Origin: Streptomyces sp. ASQP_92
GTDB taxonomy: Bacteria; Actinomycetota; Actinomycetes; Streptomycetales; Streptomycetaceae
Assembly: GCF_025399895.1 (NCBI RefSeq)
Contig: NZ_JAODUA010000010.1
Location: forward strand, 186,001 to 250,000
Length of the DNA: 64,000 nucleotides
Reading direction: 5' to 3'
Made by a program: the position numbers and the translations under genes. The notes below the pieces were generated by a model that searched no databases, was not told the DNA's origin, and worked only from the letters and a program-made list of their open reading frames with translations. Below are positions 57,548-64,000 of the stretch, one piece after another (position 1 is the first letter of the stretch; each line of letters opens with the position of its first letter).

Positions 57548-59023
57548 TTGTGTGCAGCAATGGCCGGCCTCAGGCTGAATCCCATGCTCGACACCCGACA
57601 GCGCGCCACCGCCCTGCTCGTCGCCGGCTGCTTCTTCATGGAGATGCTCGACGGCACCATCGTGGCCACCGCCGCCCCTCAGATGGCGGCCTCCCTCGAC
57701 ACCACCCCCGCCTCCGTGGGCCTGGTGATCACCGTCTATCTGCTGACCCTCGCCGTGCTCATACCGCTCAGCGGCTGGCTCACCGCCCGCTTCGGCGCCC
57801 GGCGGATCTTCCTCGCCGCCATCGCGGTGTTCACCCTCGCCTCGGCGGGCTGCGCGGCGAGCGACGGCCTCACCACGCTCGTCGTGATGCGCGTCCTGCA
57901 AGGAGCGGGCGGCGCCATGATGGTGCCGGTCGGCCGCCTCCTCGTCCTCGACGGGGCCGCCAGGACCGACATACCGAAGATCATGGCGTACATCGTGTGG
58001 CCGGGCCTGCTGGCCCCTGTGTTCGCCCCGCTGCTCGGCGGAGTGCTCACCACCTGGGCGAGCTGGCACTGGATGTTCCTGGTCAACATCCCGCTCGGGG
58101 CCCTCGCGTTCACCGTCGCCCGCCGACTGGTGGCGGCCGGGCCCACCGCGAGCCCGCCACCGCTCGACGTGCCCGGTGTACTGCTCGGCTGCACCGGACT
58201 CGGCGCCCTCACCTGGGCGGCCCACCTGGTCGCGGACACCGACACCGGCTGGGCTCCGGTCGCCGCCGTCGCCGTGCTCGCCGTCCTCGCGCTCGGCGCG
58301 GCCGGGCGTCATCTGCTGCGCACCGCACACCCGTTGGTGAATCTGCGCACCCTGGAGGTCGCGTCGTTCCGGGCCGCCGTGACGGGCGGCTCGCTGTTCT
58401 GGATCGTGGTCGGCGCCATGCCGTTCCTGCTGCCCCTGCTCTTCCAGGAGGTGTTCGGCTGGAGCGCGGTCGAGTCCGGCGCGGTGGTGCTCTTCGTCTT
58501 CGTCGGCAACATCGGGATCAAGCCCGCGACCACGAGCCTGCTCAACCGCTTCGGGTTCCGCCCGCTGCTGCTCGTCTCCACGGTCGGCCTCGCCCTCGCG
58601 GTCGCCGGCTGCGCCCTGCTCACGCCGTCCACGCCCGTGACCGTGACCGCAGCCCTGGTACTGCTCGGAGGCGCGGCCCGCTCGCTCGGCCTCACCTGCT
58701 ACTCGACGATCGCGTTCAGCGAGGTGCCCGCCGACCGGCTGCGTGACGCCAACGCGCTGTCCGCCACCGCCAACCAGCTCGCGGCCGGGCTCGGGGTGGC
58801 CGTCGCCACGGTCGCGCTGCGCCTGGGCGGCGCCTTCACCGACACCGCGGCCGGTCCCTACGCGGTGGCGTTCTGCCTGCTCGGCGCGGTCTGCCTGGTG
58901 CCCGCGGCCGGTGCGCTACGGCTGCGCAGGGGAGTGGGTGACGCGGTGCGCACCGGCCGCGCGCGGCCCGCCGTCGCCCCCGCGCAGGGGCCCGCCGTCT
59001 CAGATAGTAGGAAGTCCGAGTAA
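57548..59023 (+). CDS. MFS efflux transporter, DHA2 (EmrB/QacA) family
   Basis: About 491 residues, 14 membrane helices. Motif A is LTARFGARRIFLAAIAVF after helix 2, motif C-like segment AYIVWPGLLAPVFAPLLGGVL in helix 5, and the DHA2-type helix 1 motif LDGTIVATAAPQM. Such proton-driven pumps export drugs or metabolites. The start is not certain: ATG at 57548, 57560 or 57584 (MLDTRQRAT) all possible, the last being closest to helix 1. Divergent from a LysR gene that probably regulates it. The stop overlaps an A/T-rich promoter-like patch for the next small gene. Confidence 0.88.
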   Translation: MCAAMAGLRLNPMLDTRQRATALLVAGCFFMEMLDGTIVATAAPQMAASLDTTPASVGLVITVYLLTLAVLIPLSGWLTARFGARRIFLAAIAVFTLASAGCAASDGLTTLVVMRVLQGAGGAMMVPVGRLLVLDGAARTDIPKIMAYIVWPGLLAPVFAPLLGGVLTTWASWHWMFLVNIPLGALAFTVARRLVAAGPTASPPPLDVPGVLLGCTGLGALTWAAHLVADTDTGWAPVAAVAVLAVLALGAAGRHLLRTAHPLVNLRTLEVASFRAAVTGGSLFWIVVGAMPFLLPLLFQEVFGWSAVESGAVVLFVFVGNIGIKPATTSLLNRFGFRPLLLVSTVGLALAVAGCALLTPSTPVTVTAALVLLGGAARSLGLTCYSTIAFSEVPADRLRDANALSATANQLAAGLGVAVATVALRLGGAFTDTAAGPYAVAFCLLGAVCLVPAAGALRLRRGVGDAVRTGRARPAVAPAQGPAVSDSRKSE

Positions 59024-59216
59024 TTGTGGAGACAGACTCCAGTGGAGCGCTTAGCTTTGTAGGAGCCGAACGTCTCGCTGATCCAGCGAAGGGCGGTCGT
59101 GAGCGCAGTGCCCCTTGGCAGGCAACCCCTGCGGCAGCGCTCCCCGCCCCTTCCGGCACCTCACTGCATCCGCCGGGGCCCGCCCCCGGACCTCCCAGCA
59201 GAGGAGTCGAATCCCC

Positions 59217-59345
59217 ATGGTCAAGCAGCCCGCCCGCCGAGTCCGTCACTCTTCGCGCAGCAGCGAGTCCGACCGCAAGAACGCCGCCGCCGCCCTCCAG
59301 CGCGCGCTGGACCGCAGGGACAACGGCGGCTCCACCGGGCACTGA
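59217..59345 (+). CDS. Small basic protein, 42 residues
   Basis: Unrecognised. ATG 59217 with GAGGAG ten bases upstream encodes MVKQPARRVRHSSRSSESDR, then KNAAAALQRALDRRDNGGSTGH: basic and Ser-rich start, one short helix, flexible end. I have a sense of similar short proteins being conserved in Streptomyces, but no function. Its 193-base leader (59024-59216) contains an unusually A/T-rich promoter-like patch (TAGTAGGAAGTCCGAGTAAT near 59005) and GGAG-ACAGA-CTCC (59028-59040). Converges on the metallophosphoesterase gene with 15 bases between stops. Confidence 0.68.
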   Translation: MVKQPARRVRHSSRSSESDRKNAAAALQRALDRRDNGGSTGH

Positions 59346-59360
59346 GCCCGGCCGCCCCGG

Positions 59361-60935
59361 CTAACGCCCGCGCTGTATCTCGAAGTGGTCGATGCGCTCG
59401 CCGGTCTCGGCGAGCGCGCTGACCTTCATCTTCGGCCGGTGCCCTGCCTCGACCTCCACCGCGAGGAACGAGTAGTTGGTGTAGCGGACGCGTGACCACT
59501 CCACGGTCTCGGTGACCTTCGCGCCGCCCTTGGCCCAGTGGTAGGTGTTCACGCTGTCGCGGTCCGCCTCGTGGCCCTCGTAGGAGTCGGGCACCGGGAA
59601 GCTGTAGAGCGAGCGGCCCGCCGCGCCGGCCGTGACGTACACGATGCCGTCGCGCGTCGGATCGGTACGCTCGCCGATGGCGACCTTGCGGCCGACCCTG
59701 TTGCCCTTGATGGCGTCCGTGCGCTCGTACACGTGGTTGTGGCCGTTGATCACCAGGTCGACCTGGTGCTTCTCGAACAGGGGCACCCAGGCATCGCGCA
59801 CGCCCCCCTCCGAGGCGTGCGAGCTCGTCGTCGAGAAGGCGCAGTGGTGGAAGAAGACCACGATGAAGTCGACCGCGCGGTCGGCGCGCAGCTCGGCGAG
59901 ACGGTTGTCCAGCCAGGTGGTCTGCCGACCGCCGCTGATGCCGAAGTTGGCCGGGATCTCGTACGAGACGTCGTTGGCGTCCAGCGCCACGACGCCCACG
60001 TTGCCGTGCACGAAGGAGTAGACACCGGGCTGGTTCACCGGGTCGGGGCCGTTGGCCGGCAGCGACCAGCGGGCGTTCTGGCCGCCGTAGCCCTGCGGCG
60101 AGTACCAGGCCTCCATGTCGTGGTTGCCGGTGGTCACCATCCACGGCACCGTCTTGGCCACCGACTCGGTCTGCGCCAGGAACTGGTCCCAGGTGCGCGC
60201 GTCGTACTGGTCCGAGGACTGGCCCGAACCCGACGGGTCCGCGTAGCAGATGTCGCCCGCGTGCAGATGGAAGGCCGGGTTCTGGCCGAGGATCACCTGG
60301 TCGTTGCCGAGCGCGTGGTAGCTGACGCCCTGGTCGCCGAAGGCCGTGAAGGTGAAGTTCTCGGCGTGCCCGGGAGCCGTGGTGAAGGTGCCGAGCGTGC
60401 CCAGGTTGCGGCGGTCCGCCGGGTCGAAGCCGTCGTGGCCGACCCCGTAGTAGTACGTCTGGCCCGGCCGCAGCCGGTCCAGGCCCGCGTGCACATAGAA
60501 CTGCTCGGCCGCCGCGATCTTGCCGCCGTTCAGGGCGGGCGTGGTCAGATGGCGCACCTCGGCGTCGATCTTCCGGCTCAGCGACCAGGGGCTCGTGCCG
60601 ATGCGGATGTACGGCTTCCTGACCGCGAACGGGACCTGCCAGGAGACCCGCATCTGGGTCTTGGGATCGGCCCCGTACGCGAGGTGGCGGCCGAACGGCG
60701 CGGCCAGCGAACCGTCCACACCGTGCCGGGAGGTGGAGGTGAGCGCGGTGGGCGCGGCGTAGGCGGGCGAGGCCGCCCCGGTCGTCGCGAGGCCGGCCCC
60801 GGCGACGGCGGCCGTGGCGGCGCCGGTGCGCAGCAGGCCCCGCCGGCTCAGCCTGCTTCTCAGGTACTCGTGCTGCTCGGCCATGCTCATGCGCGCGGCG
60901 AGCCGGTCGGGGATGCCGAATCGGGGGATGTCCAT
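59361..60935 (-). CDS. Tat-exported metallophosphoesterase, purple acid phosphatase type
   Basis: 524 residues. After a short cytoplasmic region (MDIPRFGIPDRLAARMSMAEQHEYLRS is the N-terminus) comes a Tat motif SRRGLLRTGAATAAVAG. An N-terminal fibronectin-like phosphatase domain (KTQMRVSWQVPFAVRKPYIRIG) precedes the metal site: AFGDQG, HAGDICY, TTGNHDMEAW, FFHHCAF and GHNHVYERT. It hydrolyses phosphate esters outside the membrane. Start ATG at 60935; GGAGGAGG lies a little far (12 bases). The promoter has a phosphate-box-like unit (60976-60986), consistent with phosphate-starvation control. Confidence 0.9.
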   Translation of the reverse strand: MDIPRFGIPDRLAARMSMAEQHEYLRSRLSRRGLLRTGAATAAVAGAGLATTGAASPAYAAPTALTSTSRHGVDGSLAAPFGRHLAYGADPKTQMRVSWQVPFAVRKPYIRIGTSPWSLSRKIDAEVRHLTTPALNGGKIAAAEQFYVHAGLDRLRPGQTYYYGVGHDGFDPADRRNLGTLGTFTTAPGHAENFTFTAFGDQGVSYHALGNDQVILGQNPAFHLHAGDICYADPSGSGQSSDQYDARTWDQFLAQTESVAKTVPWMVTTGNHDMEAWYSPQGYGGQNARWSLPANGPDPVNQPGVYSFVHGNVGVVALDANDVSYEIPANFGISGGRQTTWLDNRLAELRADRAVDFIVVFFHHCAFSTTSSHASEGGVRDAWVPLFEKHQVDLVINGHNHVYERTDAIKGNRVGRKVAIGERTDPTRDGIVYVTAGAAGRSLYSFPVPDSYEGHEADRDSVNTYHWAKGGAKVTETVEWSRVRYTNYSFLAVEVEAGHRPKMKVSALAETGERIDHFEIQRGR

Positions 60936-60963
60936 GGCCGAAAACGTCCTCCTCCGAGGCGAC

Positions 60964-60986
60964 GTGATCATCACCGCCCGGTGAAC
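60964..60986 (-). promoter_or_regulatory. Possible PHO box unit and palindrome upstream of the metallophosphoesterase
   Basis: On the minus strand GTTCACCGGGC (60976-60986) matches one 11-base PhoP direct-repeat unit (GTTCACC-type); the second unit is poorly matched. GTGATCATCAC at 60964-60974 is a perfect 11-base palindrome directly next to it. The enzyme's function makes PhoP control plausible. Confidence 0.4.
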
Positions 60987-61077
60987 TCCGGGCGTACAAA
61001 CGGCTACACGATGCGGCGCGAGACGGGTCGGCGCTGAGGCCTCGGGTGCCCTTTCAATCGCCGGACGGGCTGAGGAT

Positions 61078-61327
61078 GCCGCTACGGGCCGGCACCAGTG
61101 CCGCTAGGGGCGCGGGGAACTGCGCGACCAGCCACGCACGGTCCGCAGCCGAAAGCGGGGTTTCCTGGGGCTCCGCCCCAGACCCCGTAGCGCGTTTTAA
61201 GGGCGCTTGTCCTCTATCTCCCCCAAGGCCTTAAGGGCCAGGGGGGACCCCCATGACGGGCTGAGGTCGCCCGCGTTGGCCCACCCTGCCAAGGGCAGCC
61301 CGCCCAGGGGCGCGGGGAACTGCGCGG
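61078..61327. repeat. Interspersed repeat cluster before leuB
   Basis: In the 525-base gap 60936-61460: core GGGGCGCGGGGAACTGCGCG at 61107 and 61307, CTGGGGCTCCGCCCCAGACC at 61170-61189, and the CCCAAGGCCTTAAGGGCCAG element (61222-61241) with GGGGGGACCCCCATGAC, nearly identical to 26158-26199. The remaining bases to 61460 hold the leuB operator and promoter. Confidence 0.82.
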
Positions 61328-61404
61328 GTGACCCGGCACGGTCTGCGGGCGAACGCGGCCGGGCGCGAGGTGTCCGCCCTGTCGGGCAGGGTTCGGGCCC
61401 CGGC

Positions 61405-61421
61405 TGTCCACAGTGTGGACA
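61405..61421. promoter_or_regulatory. Perfect palindrome upstream of leuB
   Basis: TGTCCACAGTGTGGACA: arms TGTCCACA and TGTGGACA around one G. It is 28 bases before the likely -10 (TAGGGT, 61449-61454), so at or just upstream of -35. An IclR-type regulator of leucine genes (NdgR/LtbR in actinobacteria) is a reasonable candidate; I have not matched it to a published site. Confidence 0.6.
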
Positions 61422-61460
61422 TCGGGTGTCAGGGCTTGGGACGACCAGTAGGGTTCCCCC

Positions 61461-62510
61461 ATGTCGGTAAGTTCTCGCAGCATCAATCTCGCAGTGATCC
61501 CCGGTGACGGCATCGGCCAGGAGGTCGTGGCCCAGGGCCTGAAGGTTCTCAGCGCCGTCCTTCCGCAGGATGTGAAGCTGGAGACCCGGGAGTTCGATTT
61601 CGGCGCGCGGCGCTACCACGCCACCGGTGAGACCCTCACCGACGCCGATGTCGCCGAGCTCAAGCAGCACGACGCGATCCTGCTCGGCGCGATCGGAGAC
61701 CCCTCGGTCCCGTCCGGCGTCCTGGAGCGCGGCTTCCTGCTGAAGCTCCGCTTCCTCTTCGACCACTACGTCAACCTCCGCCCCAGCAGGCTGCTCCCCG
61801 GCGTCGCCACCCCGCTCGCCGGCCAGCCCGAGATCGACTTCATCGTCGTACGCGAAGGCACCGAGGGGCCGTACACCGGCAACGGCGGCTCCATCCGCAC
61901 CGGTACGCCGCACGAGGTCGCCACCGAGGTCTCGGTCAACACCGCCTTCGGTGTGGAGCGCGTGGTCCGGGACGCCTTCGCCCGCGCCCAGGCCCGCCCG
62001 CGCAAGAAGCTGACGCTGGTCCACAAGAACAACGTCCTGGCCTACGCCGGACACCTGTGGACCAACATCTTCAACGCGGTGGCCGCGGAGTTCCCCGACG
62101 TCACCACCGACTATCTGCACGTGGACGCGGCGACGATCTTCCTCGTCACCGACCCGGCGCGCTTCGACGTGATCGTCACCGACAACCTCTTCGGCGACAT
62201 CATCACCGACCTCGCCGCGGCCGTCTCCGGCGGCATCGGCGTTGCTGCCTCGGGCAACATCAACCCGAGCGGCACCTTCCCCTCGATGTTCGAGCCGGTC
62301 CACGGCTCCGCCCCGGACATCGCGGGCCAGGGCAAGGCCGACCCGTCGGCCACCGTCCTCTCCGTCGCGCTGCTCCTTCGCCACCTCGGCTACGAGCCCG
62401 AGGCGGCCCGCATCGAGAGCGCCGTCTCCGCCGATCTGGCGGCCCGCGGCGAGTCGGTCCGCACCACGGACGAGATCGGCGACGCGCTCGCCGCGCGAGT
62501 AGCGGGCTGA
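61461..62510 (+). CDS. leuB: 3-isopropylmalate dehydrogenase
   Basis: Third step of leucine synthesis, NAD+-dependent oxidative decarboxylation. 349 residues, of the short actinobacterial type. Signature segments: LAVIPGDGIGQEVVAQGL, LLGAIGDP, RLLPGVATPL, FIVVREGTEGPYTGNGG, TLVHKNNVLAYAGHLW, and the metal-binding DNLFGDIITDLAAAVSGGIG. A leaderless message is likely (TAGGGT six bases upstream, no ribosome site). Preceded by a 17-base perfect palindrome. Ends with an intrinsic terminator. Confidence 0.96.
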   Translation: MSVSSRSINLAVIPGDGIGQEVVAQGLKVLSAVLPQDVKLETREFDFGARRYHATGETLTDADVAELKQHDAILLGAIGDPSVPSGVLERGFLLKLRFLFDHYVNLRPSRLLPGVATPLAGQPEIDFIVVREGTEGPYTGNGGSIRTGTPHEVATEVSVNTAFGVERVVRDAFARAQARPRKKLTLVHKNNVLAYAGHLWTNIFNAVAAEFPDVTTDYLHVDAATIFLVTDPARFDVIVTDNLFGDIITDLAAAVSGGIGVAASGNINPSGTFPSMFEPVHGSAPDIAGQGKADPSATVLSVALLLRHLGYEPEAARIESAVSADLAARGESVRTTDEIGDALAARVAG

Positions 62511-62532
62511 CCCGCGCGCACCGTACGGAACA

Positions 62533-62566
62533 GCCGCCGGGTCGTCTTTCGCACCCGGCGGCTTTT
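62533..62566 (+). terminator. Intrinsic terminator of leuB
   Basis: GCCGCCGGGT (62533-62542) and ACCCGGCGGC (62553-62562) form ten perfect pairs; four Ts follow. Confidence 0.85.
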
Positions 62567-62627
62567 CGCATGCGGCCACCGGGTGACACCATCAAACCCG
62601 GACCGCACATCACACCGTTATGTCCAT

Positions 62628-62659
62628 GGCCCACCACGAGCGATAATCGAACGTGGGCC
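62628..62659. promoter_or_regulatory. Inverted repeat over the likely ilvE promoter
   Basis: GGCCCAC (62628-62634) and GTGGGCC (62653-62659) flank CGATAATCG (62641-62649), itself a perfect palindrome that includes GATAAT, a good -10 box. Position is about 90 bases before the ilvE start. Suggests repression by a dimeric regulator at the promoter. Confidence 0.5.
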
Positions 62660-62747
62660 GCGGCAAGCGGAGCAGCTCGGACGTCCAGGCACAGGCAGCG
62701 GCGTGAGCGCGGTCCGTCACTATCCACCGGTGAAGGACACAGCACTC

Positions 62748-63848
62748 ATGACGACGCCCACGATCGAGCTCAAGCCCACCTCGCACCCGCTGTCCGACGC
62801 GGAGCGCGAGGCGATTCTGGCCAGCCCCGGTTTCGGCCGCCACTTCACCGACAACATGGTGACGGTCCGCTGGACCGAAGGGCGCGGCTGGCACGACGCC
62901 CAGCTCGTGCCGTACGCGCCGCTGTCCATGGACCCGGCGAACATGACGCTGCACTACGCGCAGACCATCTTCGAGGGCCTCAAGGCCTACCGCCAGGCGG
63001 ACGGCACGGTCGCCACGTTCCGGCCCGAGGCCAACGCCGAGCGCTTCCAGAACTCCGCCCGCCGCATCGCGATGCCCGAGGTCCCCGTCGACCTGTTCAT
63101 CGCGGCGTGTGACGCGCTGGTCCAGCAGGACAAGGCGTGGGTCCCCTCCATCGGTGAGGCCTCCCTCTACCTGCGCCCCTTCATGATCGCGGCCGAGGTC
63201 GGCCTCGGCGTGAAGCCCGCCAACGAATACCTCTTCATCGTGATCGCCTCCCCGGCCGGCGCCTACTTCCCCGGCGGCGTCAAGCCCGTCTCGGTCTGGC
63301 TCTCCGAGGAGTACGTGCGCGCCGTCAAGGGCGGCACCGGCGCGGCCAAGACCGGCGGCAACTACGCGGCCTCCCTCGTCGCCCAGGCCGAGGCGGCCCA
63401 GCACGGCTGCGACCAGGTGGTCTGGCTGGACGCCGTCGAGCACCGCTGGATCGAGGAAATGGGCGGCATGAACCTGTACTTCGTGTACGGGCAGGAAGAC
63501 GGCTCGCGGAAGATCGTCACGCCCGAGCTGACCGGCTCGCTGCTTCCCGGCATCACCCGCGACTCCCTCCTGAAGATCGCCCGCGACCTCGGGTACGAGG
63601 CCGTCGAGGGCCGGATCTCCACGGAGGACTGGAAGCGCGACAACGAGAACGGCACCCTGCTCGAGGTCTTCGCCTGCGGCACCGCGGCGGTCATCACCCC
63701 GGTCGGCTCGGTGAAGTCGGCCCGTCACAACTGGACCCAGGGCGACGGGCAGCCGGGCGAGGTCACGATGGAGCTCCGCAAGGCGCTGCTCGACCTTCAG
63801 ACCGGGCACGCCCCGGACCCGCACGGCTGGATGCACCCGCTGGGCTAG
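62748..63848 (+). CDS. ilvE: Branched-chain amino acid aminotransferase
   Basis: PLP fold-type IV transaminase, 366 residues, final step of Ile, Leu and Val synthesis and first of their breakdown. Motifs: LHYAQTIFEGLKAYRQADG, SLYLRPFMIAAEVGLG and the PLP Lys in GGTGAAKTGGNYAASL; FACGTAAVITPVG near the end. ATG 62748 with GAAGGACA upstream; earlier in-frame codons lie over the promoter palindrome. Last supported gene of the window. Confidence 0.96.
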   Translation: MTTPTIELKPTSHPLSDAEREAILASPGFGRHFTDNMVTVRWTEGRGWHDAQLVPYAPLSMDPANMTLHYAQTIFEGLKAYRQADGTVATFRPEANAERFQNSARRIAMPEVPVDLFIAACDALVQQDKAWVPSIGEASLYLRPFMIAAEVGLGVKPANEYLFIVIASPAGAYFPGGVKPVSVWLSEEYVRAVKGGTGAAKTGGNYAASLVAQAEAAQHGCDQVVWLDAVEHRWIEEMGGMNLYFVYGQEDGSRKIVTPELTGSLLPGITRDSLLKIARDLGYEAVEGRISTEDWKRDNENGTLLEVFACGTAAVITPVGSVKSARHNWTQGDGQPGEVTMELRKALLDLQTGHAPDPHGWMHPLG

Positions 63849-63854
63849 GCGGTA

Positions 63855-63957
63855 CCCGGGGGGCTCCGCCCCGGACCCCGCTCCTCGAACGCCGGAGGGG
63901 AGGGATGTGCTCCGGCCGCGGTCCGCCCCGGCGTTGCCGCGCGGTTCCCCGCGCCCC
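63855..63957. repeat. Interspersed repeat after ilvE
   Basis: GGGGGGCTCCGCCCCGGACC, CTCGAACGCCGGAGGGG and, reversed, CGCGCGGTTCCCCGCGCCCC (63938-63957), all members of the family described at 21955-22308. May act as transcription end signals for ilvE. Confidence 0.75.
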
Positions 63958-64000
63958 AGGGGGCGTTGGCGCCGCGCGGTGCTCAGCTCTCGGCCAGGGC

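Noticed and set aside
63983..64000. Start of a minus-strand gene at the window edge (reads ALAES then stop)
   Set aside because: Only five codons are visible; plausible but cannot be distinguished from chance.
1..64000. tRNA, rRNA, insertion sequences, prophage or integrase genes
   Set aside because: Looked for cloverleaf sequence, transposase or integrase motifs and terminal repeats by eye; none convincing. A tRNAscan/ISfinder run would settle it.

Overview
The window is about 72% G+C, with very strong G/C preference at third codon positions, TTG and GTG starts, Tat-type exporters, LAL and PucR regulators and many leaderless-looking promoters. All of this points to a Streptomyces chromosome, core (not arm) region. 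From memory, unchecked, the gene order resembles the S. coelicolor SCO5477-SCO5523 interval.

Layout. 1-4076: the last four genes of an oligopeptide/dipeptide ABC importer (binding protein tail, one permease, two ATPases, the last with a repetitive acidic tail). 4174-9227: a secreted M1-type peptidase, a TRIC-family membrane protein, a thioesterase, a FabR-like TetR regulator and two small membrane proteins, around a GC-rich tandem-repeat block. 9298-12516: sulfur relay to tRNA (cysteine desulfurase, mnmA) with an exported amidase between. 12528-17332: an oxidoreductase divergent from a GlxA/AraC regulator, DUF427, LOG and SDR proteins, and a short methionine synthase. 17358-25982: ligA, a GGDEF-EAL membrane protein (RmdB-like) and gatC-gatA-(small protein)-gatB.

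26750-39697: accessory-type functions. These are a Tat phospholipase C, an MMPL exporter, a GNAT acetyltransferase, a membrane protein, a 58-residue protein, a large LAL regulator, a sugar-dehydrogenase lipoprotein, an aldo/keto reductase and a D-2-hydroxyacid dehydrogenase. 40149-48728: a second GGDEF-EAL protein whose EAL half is degenerate, then ilvB-ilvN-ilvC and serA. In front of ilvB is a complete attenuator: a 13-residue leader peptide containing Ile-Leu-Val-Leu, followed by an intrinsic terminator.

48819-53437: a TetR gene with a twin palindromic operator, then the proline-catabolic pucR / putB / P5C dehydrogenase unit. 53522-60935: an iodotyrosine-deiodinase-like flavoprotein, a second phospholipase C, a LysR/MFS divergent pair, a 42-residue basic protein and a Tat metallophosphoesterase. 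61461-63848: leuB and ilvE complete the branched-chain amino-acid theme, each with its own palindromic promoter element.

Intergenic gaps longer than 300 bases are mostly filled with one interspersed repeat family (core GGGGCGCGGGGAACTGCGCG), seen as five copies at a 56-58 bp period at 22059-22308 and as smaller groups elsewhere. I found no rRNA, tRNA, IS element, phage or CRISPR array. The most noteworthy items are the iodotyrosine-deiodinase homologue, the ilv attenuator, the small gene coupled between gatA and gatB, the asymmetric pair of c-di-GMP proteins, and several well-formed undescribed operators.
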